Source: Bacteroidia bacterium
GTDB taxonomy: Bacteria > Bacteroidota > Bacteroidia > UKL13-3
NCBI GenBank assembly: GCA_025454875.1
Contig: JALONP010000022.1
Span: 1-48,241, forward strand
Length of the DNA stretch: 48,241 nucleotides
Direction: 5' to 3'
The notes beneath the pieces were generated by a model. That model saw only the letters and a list, made by a program, of their open reading frames with translations, was not told where the DNA came from and made no database searches. The position numbers were made by a program, and so were the translations under genes. Shown here in pieces: positions 8,000 to 16,651 of the stretch. The first letter of the stretch is position 1, and each line of letters begins with the position of its first letter.

Positions 8000-8677
8000 A
8001 TGCAATCTATGGAGTTTGATTCCCTTTTGTCTTTTTTGCAGCAATTAAAGCAGCACAATACCAAAGAATGGTTTGACGACCACAAAAAGCAATACCAGCA
8101 ATTGCGTTTGCAATGGTTGGATTTTGTAGCAGAAACAATTATGGCTATGTCAGTCCAATGGCCTTCAATTGCTAAGCTGGAGCCTAAAGATTGTGTGTTT
8201 CGCATTAACCGTGATATTCGCTTTTCTTCTGATAAATCGCCATATAAAACCAATTTCGGAATGAGCTTAAACCCTGGCGGTAAAAAAGCTCCCTTTTGTG
8301 GGTATTACTTGCATATTGAGCCGGATAATTGTTTCATTGCAGGTGGGGCTTATTTGCCGGAGCCCGCATTTCTGGCCGCAATTAGGCAAGAAATTGATTA
8401 TCAGTTCAACCAATTTACCAGAATTGTAAAGCACCCTGCATTTACCAAACAGTTTGGTAAGATCAGTGGTGAAGCACTCAAGCGCCCACCTAAAGGATAT
8501 GACGCAGACAATCCAGCAATTGAATACTTAAAACTCAAAACCTTTATTGCACAAAAAGCGCTTTCTTCTGTTGATTTATACCACCCAAAAATGACACAAA
8601 ACATGGTTCAATCGTTTGCGGTGCTTAAACCGTTAGTCGATTTTTTACAAGCACCACTTAGTGAAATAAAGAAATAA
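8000..8677 (+). CDS. DUF2461 domain-containing protein
   Basis: A 225-residue cytosolic protein of the DUF2461 (TIGR02453-like) family. Typical features are LLSFLQQLKQHNTKEWFDDHKKQY near the N-terminus, FRINRDIRFSSDKSPYKTNFG and YYLHIEPDNCFIAGGAYLPEP. The biochemical function of the family is not known to me. The start at 8000 fits the promoter just upstream; the in-frame ATG at 8009 is an alternative. It converges on the efflux operon with a gap of one base. Confidence 0.85.
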   Translation: MQSMEFDSLLSFLQQLKQHNTKEWFDDHKKQYQQLRLQWLDFVAETIMAMSVQWPSIAKLEPKDCVFRINRDIRFSSDKSPYKTNFGMSLNPGGKKAPFCGYYLHIEPDNCFIAGGAYLPEPAFLAAIRQEIDYQFNQFTRIVKHPAFTKQFGKISGEALKRPPKGYDADNPAIEYLKLKTFIAQKALSSVDLYHPKMTQNMVQSFAVLKPLVDFLQAPLSEIKK

Positions 8678-8678
8678 G

Positions 8679-9812
8679 TTATTCCTCTTCCGCAGCATTT
8701 TTTAATTTACCAAGCAAGGCATATGCTCCAGTTGTAACAATATTGTCTTTTTCCGTAATGCTGTTAGTAGGCATTATTTCAGTATATCCGTTTTCATGCG
8801 CTCCAACTTCAATCTTGATGCATTCGAACGTAGCTGAATCGCGCGCAATAAAAATATAATTTGCTCCTTCAAAGCCAACAATTGCTTCTGTAGGAACGCT
8901 CATCACCGTTCGTGCATCTGTTTCAATCTCGGCTTTTAAAAAGGTGCCTGGCAATAAGTTTCGGTCTTCTTTATCCAGGTGGCAATGAATTTGCACAGAG
9001 CGATCGGCTTTAATTTCACGGCCTATTAAGTGAATTTGTGCGGTGCGTTCTTTGGTTTCATTCGATAAGGTAAATACTACTTTTTGGCCTACAGCAACCT
9101 TGGAAACATCTTTTTCAAAAATGGTAAGTTCAGCATGTAAATGTTCGGTATTTACCAACGTGAACATTACTTCTGTTGGATTCACAAAAGAACCAATATT
9201 CACATTTACTTGGGTGATATAGCCATCAATAGGCGATTTCACATCAAACCATTGCAGCAGCTCTCCCGAAGACAACGTACTCGGGTTCACGCCTAAGAGT
9301 TTGAGTTTAGCAGTGAGTCCTTTCACACGTGCTTGCGCACTTTCAAAAGCGGCTTTGGCTTGTTGCGCTGTTTTTTGAGCGTTGATATTGTCTTTTGCCA
9401 GTTGCTGTTGCCTGGTATTTTCAGCTTCTAAATAGGCAAGTTGGCTTTTTTGTTCTAGATAATCTTGTTGCAGTTGGATAAAATCAGGGTGTTGCAATTG
9501 AACTACAACATCTCCTTTATGAACATGGGTTCCTTGCAACATGGATGTGTGTTTTACAAATGCGGGTATGGGTGCCGATAAGCTAATTTTACTATTGGGC
9601 GGCACATCCAACATGCCACTTGCCTTAATAGTGCTGCTAATTGTTTGTTGCGAAAGTGTTGTTGTTTGCAATTTAATAAGTGCCCTTTCCTCACTTGAAA
9701 GTTCAATTACATCTTGAGTTGGTATTGCTGCTTCTTTGCTTTCGGTTGGGGAGTTTGATGTACAGCCCCAAACAAATATGAGTATGTAAATAATGGTATA
9801 CTTGGTTTTCAT
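8679..9812 (-). CDS. Efflux RND transporter periplasmic adaptor (CzcB/CusB-type membrane fusion lipoprotein)
   Basis: A 377-residue adaptor that would link the RND pump at 9818 to its outer-membrane channel. The N-terminus carries a lipoprotein signal (IFVWGC, Cys at 17). A beta-barrel and lipoyl-like half at 65-110 (KGDVVVQLQHPDFIQLQQDY) leads into a coiled-coil hairpin (~110-165), then the second lipoyl half (VKSPIDGYITQVNVNIGSFV) and HlyD-type barrel domains. It starts 5 bp after the pump gene and is the last gene of the operon. The metal is inferred from the pump. Confidence 0.88.
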   Translation of the reverse strand: MKTKYTIIYILIFVWGCTSNSPTESKEAAIPTQDVIELSSEERALIKLQTTTLSQQTISSTIKASGMLDVPPNSKISLSAPIPAFVKHTSMLQGTHVHKGDVVVQLQHPDFIQLQQDYLEQKSQLAYLEAENTRQQQLAKDNINAQKTAQQAKAAFESAQARVKGLTAKLKLLGVNPSTLSSGELLQWFDVKSPIDGYITQVNVNIGSFVNPTEVMFTLVNTEHLHAELTIFEKDVSKVAVGQKVVFTLSNETKERTAQIHLIGREIKADRSVQIHCHLDKEDRNLLPGTFLKAEIETDARTVMSVPTEAIVGFEGANYIFIARDSATFECIKIEVGAHENGYTEIMPTNSITEKDNIVTTGAYALLGKLKNAAEEE

Positions 9813-9817
9813 GTTGG

Positions 9818-12800
9818 TTAGTTTGATGTTAAAAATTCGATATCGATAATGGCTTTGTCATACTCCAGTACGGTTTGAACATAGTTTTCTTCAATTGTTA
9901 ACGATTGCTGCATGTTTAACAAATGTTGCGCAAAACTAATTTCACCTGATTGATAGGCTTGTGTAGATTGTGTGCGTATTAAAGTAGCATTGGGTAAAGC
10001 TTTGGTTTGGTAATATGTTAAACTGCGTTCGGTTCGTAAGTACATTTGTACGGCCTGGGTAAATTGAGATTGCAATGTTCTTTTTTGGTGTGCAATATTT
10101 GCTTCTGATGCTTGCCGTAAACGATCTAGTTGTTTCATTTTTGACAATTCAGGTGCAAACCATAATGGAAATGCGAGTCCAACAGAAATTCCTTGAAAGC
10201 GTTGATTGGCATCGGCCAATACACCTGGCTCATCACTTAAGGGTACACCATATAAACTTTGGTTCAAATATCCAATACTCACATCGGGCAGGGTACTATT
10301 TACTACAACTGATTTCTCGTGTTGTGCAATAGCGATTTGGTTAGTTAATAGCCGAAGTTGAGGATTGTTCTGAAAGGCATTGGTATCGGGTTGCAATTTA
10401 AGTACACGTACAAATGTTTCCGTTGGCAATACACTCACTGGTTGGTTGGTTCCCAAAATGGCTTGCAGTTGTGTTTCTAAAACGCTTGCTTCTGCCCGGT
10501 TGTTCAATAGCATATTTTGCAACTCAAGCATGCGCATTTCGGTGCTTGTTTTTTCAAGTAAGGTTGCATCACCTTGTTCAAACCTGCTCGCAGTTGTTCT
10601 TGCTAAATCACGTATCACACTGTCGTGTCGCAACAACAATGTATATCTTTGTTGAACGCCTAACAATTGGTAATACAGCCATTTTATTTGGTAGTTCACT
10701 TCATTTTGGGTAATGGCAACTTGTGTTGTAGCTGCATCTAAACGCGCTTTGCCCAACGCTGATTTTGCTGCTATTGATCCCGGAAATGGAATGGTTTGAG
10801 ATACGGTAAATTGGTTATCGTTTTTGTAAAAACCATTATACTGACCATACAACAAACCCAACTGTGTTTTTGGCAATTCTGAACTGCTTCGTTTTTGGTA
10901 CAATACCGACTCGCGGTTTAAGCGTGCCGCATTTAGCTGGAGGTTTTGGGTCTGTGCAATTTTTAAAGCACTATCAAGGCTCATTTGTATAGATTGTTGG
11001 GCCTGCGTTTGGAACGAAGCAAACAAACCAATGACCAATATTGGGAGGGCATTTTTGACTCTTGGTAAATGCATGCGGAAGTAAATGCAAGGCAGCACCA
11101 ATAAGGTTAACAAAGTTGCCGAAATGAGACCTCCAATTACAACTGTTGCTAAGGGCTTTTGCAATTCGGCACCGCTGCCATGCGACAATGCCATGGGTAA
11201 AAATCCAAGTGAAGCAACTGCTGCAGTCATTAAAACAGGCCGCAAACGTGTTGCAGTTCCTTGTTCAATAATATCTTTGATACTTAGCGTACCCGATTCT
11301 TTTAGCCTATTAAAGGCGGCTATTAACACAATTCCATTCAACACAGCAACACCAAACAAAGCTATGAATCCAATTCCTGCTGAAATGCTAAACGGCATTC
11401 CCCTGAGCCACAATGCTAAAATTCCACCAATTGACGATAAAGGAATGGCTGTAAAAATAACCAAACCAAGCTTGAGCGAATGAAAGGTAAAGTAGAGCAA
11501 CAGTAGGATTAAAATGAGTGCTGCTGGAACAGCAATTAATAACCGTTTTCGTGCTTCTTCTAAGTTTTTAAACATGCCTCCATATTGCACAAAATAGCCA
11601 GGATCAAACACCACTTGTTTTTGAATCGCAGTTTGTATTTCATTTACAACTGTTTCAACATCTTTACCGCGCACATTAAATCCAATCATAATTCTGCGTT
11701 TAGCATCTTCACGTTGAATTTGGTTGGGGCCTGTCACAAATTGTACATCCGCTAACTCGGTTATTGGAATTTGAATACCCGATGGCGCTAATACAAACAA
11801 GTTGCGTACATCGTCTATCGTTTGTCTTTGTTGTTCATCTAACCGCACAACAATATCAAATCGTTTTTCACCATCATACAATTTACCAGCTTGCTGCCCC
11901 GCAAAAGCGGCATTTACAACTTGGTTGATGCTGGCAACTGAAATACCATACTTTGCAAGTTGATCGCGTTTATATTCAATTACAATTTGTGGGAGTCCAC
12001 TCATTTTTTCAACATATACATCTTTGGCTCCATCTACTTGGTGTGCAATGGCACCTATTTGTTCAGCATATTGCTTGAGTTTTGATAAGTCTTCACCAAA
12101 TACTTTAATTACCACATCTTGGCGAGCCCCACTTGCTAATTCATTAAAACGCATTTGTATTGGTTGTTGAATTCCATGCGTAACACCAGGAACAGCCTTG
12201 AGTGCTTCCGACATTTTGTCGGCAAGTTCACTGGTTGTTTTTGCCTGTGTCCATTCTGACTTATCTTTTAAAATAACCATTAAATCAGCAGCCTCAATGG
12301 GCATTGGGTCTGTAGGAATTTCAGATGAGCCAATTTTGGATACCACTTTTTCTACTTCGTCAGGAAAGTTGGAGAGCAACACACCTGCACTGTTTGTTGT
12401 TGCTTCTGTTGTTGCAGATAGGCTACTGCCAAGCAATACACGGGTGTCTATGGCAAAATCACCTTCATCCAATGCAGGAATAAATTCAGCTCCCAACTGA
12501 CCAAACAAAAGCAATGCGGCAACAAATGAGGCCAATGCTCCTGCAATCATTTGTTTTGTATTGCGCAACACATATTGCAGAATCGGGTTGTAGAATTGTT
12601 GGATTTTGAGCATCATTTTATCGGAGAAGTTTTGGTGCGGACGAATATTTTTGGATAAGACCAATGCGCTCATCATAGGCACATAAGTAAGCGAAAGGAT
12701 GAACGCACCAATGATGGCAAAACTTACAGTTTGCGCCATGGGTTTAAACATTTTGCCTTCAACACCAACCAAAGCAAGTATAGGGAGGTATACAATTAAA

Positions 12801-14164
12801 ATAATCAGTTCACCAAAAGCGGCTGCATTCCTAATTTTACCAGCTGATTCATATACTTCCTCATCCATTTGTTTTTGTGATAGGGTAGCTGTACCTCTAA
12901 GTCCTAAGTGGTGCAACGTAGCTTCAACCATAATAACGGCACCATCCACAATCAACCCAAAATCAATTGCGCCTAAACTCATTAAGTTACCCGATACACC
13001 AAACACATTCATCATTGAAATAGCAAAAAGCATGGCAAGGGGTATTACGGATGCTACTACCAATCCTGCTCGCATGTTTCCCAAAAACAACACCAACATA
13101 AAAACAACAATGAGTGCGCCTTCAGCTAAGTTCTTCACTACGGTTTCGATGGCATTAGTTACCAATTTGGTTCGGTCTAAAAACGGCTCAATGGTTAATC
13201 CTTCAGGTAATGTTTGTTCAATTTGGCTGATTCTGTTTTTCACTTGTTGAATCACTTCTGATGAGTTCGCACCTTTTAGCATCATCACTACAGCACCAAC
13301 AACTTCGCCAGTTGTATCATAAGTCATCGCCCCATATCTAATTGCAAACCCTTCTTGCACGGTTCCTACATCACGAATTAAAATCGGTATTCCGGAGGCG
13401 TTGTTCTTTACAGCAATTTGTTCTATTTGGGTTGTTCGGGTAACTAAACCTTCCGATCGGATATAATAGGCATTGGGGTATTTATCAATATAAGCTCCTC
13501 CCGTGTTTTGGTTATTGAACTGCAAAGCAGATAATACTTCCGTTATGGTAATATTCATGCTTTTAAGTTTGTGTGGATCCAATGCTACTTCGTATTGTTT
13601 AAGCTTGCCACCAAAACTGCCAACATCAGCTACGCCAGGCACACCTAGTAATTGCCTGCGCACAATCCAATCTTGAACGGTGCGCAAATCGGTAACTGAA
13701 TACCGCGACTCGTAACCTGGTTTTGGCTTAATGCAATACTGGTAAATCTCACCAAGCCCAGTGCTGATTGGCGCTAGTGTGGGCGTTCCAATTTCAGGTG
13801 GAATTACGTCTTTGGCATTCATGAGCCTTTCGGCAATTTGTTGGCGTGCCCAATACACATCAATATTGTCTTTAAAAACAACCGTAACCACACTTAATCC
13901 AAACCGAGAAAACGAACGCACTTCTTCAATATAGGGTATTGTTGCAATCGATTGCTCAACCGGAAACGTGACTAGCCGCTCAATATCTTGGGCAGCTTGC
14001 GATGGTGCAACAGTTAAAATTTGAACCTGGTTGTTTGTGATGTCAGGCACAGCATCAATGGGTAATTGGGTAACAGAGTATCCACCCCAAATTACCAGTA
14101 GTAACGAACCTATCCCCACCACTAACTTATTGCGTATGGAGAATAATATGATTGAATCAAGCAT
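9818..14164 (-). CDS. CzcA-type heavy-metal RND pump fused to a TolC-like outer-membrane factor
   Basis: A 1448-residue two-domain protein. Residues 1 to ~1035 form a complete HME-RND permease: first membrane segment, the porter loops, and a TM4 proton-relay signature DFGLIVDGAVIMVE near 400-415. This DFG...DGAV form is characteristic of divalent-metal (CzcA/CnrA-like) pumps, not of Cu/Ag CusA pumps. Residues ~1036-1050 (LPILVIGLFASFQTQAQ) look like an internal signal peptide. Residues ~1051-1448 form an outer-membrane efflux (TolC/CusC-like) protein with long helices. Fusion of pump and channel genes is known in Bacteroidota. The channel part must cross the periplasm, so cleavage after AQ is likely but inferred. 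Confidence 0.9.
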   Translation of the reverse strand: MLDSIILFSIRNKLVVGIGSLLLVIWGGYSVTQLPIDAVPDITNNQVQILTVAPSQAAQDIERLVTFPVEQSIATIPYIEEVRSFSRFGLSVVTVVFKDNIDVYWARQQIAERLMNAKDVIPPEIGTPTLAPISTGLGEIYQYCIKPKPGYESRYSVTDLRTVQDWIVRRQLLGVPGVADVGSFGGKLKQYEVALDPHKLKSMNITITEVLSALQFNNQNTGGAYIDKYPNAYYIRSEGLVTRTTQIEQIAVKNNASGIPILIRDVGTVQEGFAIRYGAMTYDTTGEVVGAVVMMLKGANSSEVIQQVKNRISQIEQTLPEGLTIEPFLDRTKLVTNAIETVVKNLAEGALIVVFMLVLFLGNMRAGLVVASVIPLAMLFAISMMNVFGVSGNLMSLGAIDFGLIVDGAVIMVEATLHHLGLRGTATLSQKQMDEEVYESAGKIRNAAAFGELIILIVYLPILALVGVEGKMFKPMAQTVSFAIIGAFILSLTYVPMMSALVLSKNIRPHQNFSDKMMLKIQQFYNPILQYVLRNTKQMIAGALASFVAALLLFGQLGAEFIPALDEGDFAIDTRVLLGSSLSATTEATTNSAGVLLSNFPDEVEKVVSKIGSSEIPTDPMPIEAADLMVILKDKSEWTQAKTTSELADKMSEALKAVPGVTHGIQQPIQMRFNELASGARQDVVIKVFGEDLSKLKQYAEQIGAIAHQVDGAKDVYVEKMSGLPQIVIEYKRDQLAKYGISVASINQVVNAAFAGQQAGKLYDGEKRFDIVVRLDEQQRQTIDDVRNLFVLAPSGIQIPITELADVQFVTGPNQIQREDAKRRIMIGFNVRGKDVETVVNEIQTAIQKQVVFDPGYFVQYGGMFKNLEEARKRLLIAVPAALILILLLLYFTFHSLKLGLVIFTAIPLSSIGGILALWLRGMPFSISAGIGFIALFGVAVLNGIVLIAAFNRLKESGTLSIKDIIEQGTATRLRPVLMTAAVASLGFLPMALSHGSGAELQKPLATVVIGGLISATLLTLLVLPCIYFRMHLPRVKNALPILVIGLFASFQTQAQQSIQMSLDSALKIAQTQNLQLNAARLNRESVLYQKRSSSELPKTQLGLLYGQYNGFYKNDNQFTVSQTIPFPGSIAAKSALGKARLDAATTQVAITQNEVNYQIKWLYYQLLGVQQRYTLLLRHDSVIRDLARTTASRFEQGDATLLEKTSTEMRMLELQNMLLNNRAEASVLETQLQAILGTNQPVSVLPTETFVRVLKLQPDTNAFQNNPQLRLLTNQIAIAQHEKSVVVNSTLPDVSIGYLNQSLYGVPLSDEPGVLADANQRFQGISVGLAFPLWFAPELSKMKQLDRLRQASEANIAHQKRTLQSQFTQAVQMYLRTERSLTYYQTKALPNATLIRTQSTQAYQSGEISFAQHLLNMQQSLTIEENYVQTVLEYDKAIIDIEFLTSN

Positions 14165-14240
14165 ACTTAGAATATGATAAAATAAAAAAGAAGCACTCGC
14201 TTGCGCAAATGCCTTTAAAAAAGGGAAAAAGCCAAATAGA

Positions 14241-14624
14241 TTAGCCTAAACGTGGCGGTTGGAAAATAGTTTGACGCAATAATAAACAATAGTGGTTTGG
14301 GATATCCGAAACCAATTCAATGCATTGGCTTAAATGCAATGCGTTAACAACCTCATAAATGTCAGTGATTGCATATTGAACCGCGTGTGTACTGTGGTTG
14401 CAAAGCGGTAGTTCATCATGTTTGTTTTCTGCTCTGTGGTTCGACTGGTCGTCATAATGCATGGCCAGAAATTCCCAAAAACCTAGGTTGTCTTTGGCAG
14501 CAGTGCGGTGCTCAGCATAATGTTGGATTAAAACAGGCAACTTTCGCAGTTCATTTACCCCGCCCGGAAATATTGCCGAAAGCAGTAAAAACAAACCCGA
14601 AAAATAGATACATGCTTTTTTCAC
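14241..14624 (-). CDS. Small His-rich secreted protein leading the metal-efflux operon
   Basis: A 127-residue protein with a signal peptide (MKKACIYFSGLFLLLSAIFPGG). The mature part has clustered potential metal ligands: H35, H38, H57, then NHRAENKHDELPLCNHSTH, and the tail ends IFQPPRLG. Short proteins with this layout (helix, FWEFLAMHY, LPLCNHS, QPP tail) recur upstream of heavy-metal RND genes in Bacteroidota as far as I recall. It is the first gene after a good promoter and lies 76 bp upstream of the pump gene. A periplasmic metal buffer or sensor role is inferred only. Confidence 0.65.
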   Translation of the reverse strand: MKKACIYFSGLFLLLSAIFPGGVNELRKLPVLIQHYAEHRTAAKDNLGFWEFLAMHYDDQSNHRAENKHDELPLCNHSTHAVQYAITDIYEVVNALHLSQCIELVSDIPNHYCLLLRQTIFQPPRLG

Positions 14625-14629
14625 GCAAA

Positions 14630-14662
14630 CAAAAGTAGCAAAAAGTATCAGACTTAAACAAA
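14630..14662 (-). promoter_or_regulatory. Promoter of the metal-efflux operon (TTTG-N21-TACTTTTG)
   Basis: On the minus strand TTTG (14662-14659) is followed by 21 bp and TACTTTTG (14637-14630), an exact match to the TAnnTTTG -7 box. The ATG at 14624 lies only 5 bp downstream, so the operon mRNA may start at or next to the first codon. Confidence 0.6.
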
Positions 14663-14760
14663 CATGAATCGATTAATCCAAAAAAACTATGTGGCTTTAT
14701 TGTTAAGAATACGCGGTTTGTAAAAAATAGCAGCCTATTGTATAATTATGAAAAAAAATG

Positions 14761-14791
14761 TTTGCGGCTATGCATTTTTAGTGTAATGTTG
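14761..14791 (+). promoter_or_regulatory. Candidate promoter of a structured RNA (TTTG-N19-TAATGTTG)
   Basis: TTTG at 14761-14764, a 19-bp spacer and TAATGTTG at 14784-14791 (one mismatch to TAnnTTTG) would start transcription near 14797, directly before a run of hairpins. Confidence 0.4.
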
Positions 14792-14917
14792 TACTGTGAT
14801 TCATCAGCAATCACAACTTAATTGAAAGTACAGTACAAACGTACTAAAGAAGCACATAGGGGTTAACGTGCAAAAGCCGTTGGACTACCGCAAGGTAGTC
14901 CGCGGCTTTTATCTTTT
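14789..14917 (+). ncRNA. Candidate structured small RNA or leader RNA
   Basis: About 125 bases with four nested or consecutive stems and no open frame. TGTGATT (14795-14801) pairs with AATCACA (14809-14815). Alternatively TTGTACTGT (14789-14797) pairs with ACAGTACAA (14830-14838); the two stems overlap and are mutually exclusive. GCAC...GTGC closes a loop holding AGGGG before 14870. A long GNRA-loop hairpin with a T-rich tail then ends the structure at 14872-14917. It fits either a free-standing sRNA with its own terminator or a switchable leader of the gene at 14925. I do not recognise a named RNA family. Confidence 0.45.
14872..14917 (+). terminator. Strong intrinsic terminator-like hairpin just before a start codon
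   Basis: AAAAGCCG and GGACTACC (14872-14889) pair with GGTAGTCC and CGGCTTTT (14894-14910) around a GCAA tetraloop, with only a small internal bulge. ATCTTTT follows. The stem has 16 pairs. It ends 15 bp before the ATG at 14925, so it either stops an upstream transcript or attenuates the hydrolase gene. Confidence 0.75.
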
Positions 14918-14924
14918 ACAAGAA

Positions 14925-15557
14925 ATGAAATTCACAAGCCACGCAATTAAAGTTACCAAAACTGCACGTTACTTACAGGTGGGTTCACTAAATGATACGA
15001 CAACAGAAGTTTGGATTGTGCTACATGGATACGCACAATTGGTAACAGATTTTATCCAATCGTTTGAATGCATTGTAGCGCCAAATCGTGTGATTGTTGC
15101 ACCCGAAGGATTAAATCGGTTTTATGCAAAAGGGTTTGGAGGCAAACCAGCAGCTACTTGGATGACCTCAGAAGAACGTGAGTTAGAAATTGCCGATTAT
15201 ATAGCATACTTGGATCAAGTTTACCGTCAATGCGGGTTGGAATCCTTTAATGGGCGAATTCGGTTATTCGGTTTTTCGCAAGGTGTAGCAACGGCATCGC
15301 GTTGGGCGGCAGCCACATCTATGCGAATCGATGATTTAATTGTGTACGCAGGTGAACTTGCAGCTGAGTTAACCAATCCGCTCGCGCCACAACTTGCTCG
15401 TTATCCAATAACGTATGTTACCGGAACAAGCGACCCTATGATTTCAGCCGAGAAAGCTGCGGCTATTCAAGAATGGATGCTTGCACACCAAGCCAAACTT
15501 ATTGTATTTAATGGAGGGCACCAAGTAGTGCCTGAGGCCTTGATGCAATTAATTTAA
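14925..15557 (+). CDS. Alpha/beta-fold hydrolase (carboxylesterase/phospholipase-like)
   Basis: A 210-residue cytosolic hydrolase. The nucleophile elbow is GFSQG (Ser118), the acid is probably Asp170 in GTSDPM and the base His199 in NGGHQV. The oxyanion region is VLHGYAQ (31-38). This layout matches the small esterase YpfH/Abhydrolase_2 group; the substrate is unknown. An upstream GTG at 14868 would place the terminator-like hairpin inside the coding region, so ATG 14925 is chosen. The 3' end overlaps the convergent menF gene by 4 bp. A menaquinone-related role is possible from position but weakly supported. Confidence 0.8.
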   Translation: MKFTSHAIKVTKTARYLQVGSLNDTTTEVWIVLHGYAQLVTDFIQSFECIVAPNRVIVAPEGLNRFYAKGFGGKPAATWMTSEERELEIADYIAYLDQVYRQCGLESFNGRIRLFGFSQGVATASRWAAATSMRIDDLIVYAGELAAELTNPLAPQLARYPITYVTGTSDPMISAEKAAAIQEWMLAHQAKLIVFNGGHQVVPEALMQLI

Positions 15558-16651
15558 AGAGCTGCCAACGCAGATAATAAGGTCTGCATTTTTCGTTCAG
15601 TTTCATTCCACTCAGCTACTGCATCAGAGTTAGCAGTGATACCGGCCCCTGCATACAAAAGCGCATTTGTTTGTGCCAATTCCATGCACCGCAAATTCAC
15701 GAATAAATGGGTTTGTTGTTGCCGTTGCAATCCTATAAAACCTGCATAAAACCTGCGTTCAAGTTGTTCGTTTTGCGCAATAAACAAGGATGCCTCATGC
15801 TGAGGTAATCCGCAAACCGCTGGCGTTGGGTTAAGCAGTGCAAGTAGTTTGCCCATTCGTTGAGCGAACCAATCGGATTTAGCTTTAAATGTAAAGGAGC
15901 TTTTAAGGTGTTGGATGGCGCCTGCCGCTACCGTTTCGACTGGCGATTTTTGGTAATTTTTGGCTTTGAGTTGGGTAAATATGTCCTCAATAAATAGTTC
16001 GGTAAGTGCCTGTTCTTCGCGCTCCTTTGCTGTCCATAATGCATTGTTGCCAATTGGTTGGGTTCCTGCGAGTGCCACCGTTTCAAGCAATCCATTTTCA
16101 ATTGTAATCAGCTTTTCAGGTGTAGCTCCACACCAAGTTGGTCCGTTTGCAAAATGAAAAAAATAAACACAAGCATCTGGGTATTTTGTGGTCAGTAATT
16201 CAAAATAGTGAGCAATATCAAATGATGTTGGCAGTTGGGTTTGTGCACAACGTGCGGCTACCATTTTTCTAAGTTTGTGGCTGCGGATATTGGCAACACC
16301 ATTTTCTACATAACCAATATAGTTAGTCTGATTAGCAAAATGGTTTTGAACGGTAACGGGTAAATCAAAATTTGCAGGATGATGGACTGGCGGCAAGGGT
16401 TTGCCAAACTGAACCTGGTCGTTAATCAAATACAACTCAGGAACCAAGGTATAAGCCATGTCGGCTGCACCGTAAGGCGAACACACAAATTGCACTCTGG
16501 CATCGGTTATAAATTGCACCGCGGCCATTGTTGGCGCTTCTTTGCTGTACAAATAGTGTATAGCTGTTTGTTGCGGTAATTTAATTGCCGCAAAATTTAA
16601 CCTATTGGCTGCAGCCTCGTTAAATCTTTGGTGGATTAAAGTTGCGCTCAT
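15554..16651 (-). CDS. menF: Isochorismate synthase (chorismate-binding family)
   Basis: Converts chorismate to isochorismate, the first committed step of menaquinone synthesis. The 365-residue protein has the chorismate-binding fold: WCGATPEKLI, the ETVALAGTQP motif, LKSSFTFKA, NPTPAVCGLPQHEA, RRFYAGFIG and the C-terminal AGAGITANSDAVAEWNETE. Length is typical for the Bacteroidota form. An entC-type siderophore role is possible in principle, but the upstream thioesterase looks like MenI, which favours menaquinone. It overlaps menI by 32 bp, suggesting translational coupling. Confidence 0.9.
   Translation of the reverse strand: MSATLIHQRFNEAAANRLNFAAIKLPQQTAIHYLYSKEAPTMAAVQFITDARVQFVCSPYGAADMAYTLVPELYLINDQVQFGKPLPPVHHPANFDLPVTVQNHFANQTNYIGYVENGVANIRSHKLRKMVAARCAQTQLPTSFDIAHYFELLTTKYPDACVYFFHFANGPTWCGATPEKLITIENGLLETVALAGTQPIGNNALWTAKEREEQALTELFIEDIFTQLKAKNYQKSPVETVAAGAIQHLKSSFTFKAKSDWFAQRMGKLLALLNPTPAVCGLPQHEASLFIAQNEQLERRFYAGFIGLQRQQQTHLFVNLRCMELAQTNALLYAGAGITANSDAVAEWNETERKMQTLLSALAAL

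Noticed and set aside
11085-13250. Several open frames of 90-180 codons on the plus strand opposite the RND pump gene.
   Set aside because: They are antisense to a gene with clear conserved motifs, have no ribosome-binding site or promoter and no recognisable domain.
14735-14750. A TATAAT box as a sigma-70 promoter.
   Set aside because: Bacteroidota promoters use TAnnTTTG rather than TATAAT, and AT-rich DNA gives this hexamer by chance.
14868-14924. GTG start at 14868 for the alpha/beta hydrolase.
   Set aside because: It would place a perfect terminator-like hairpin in the coding sequence and add residues with no family match.
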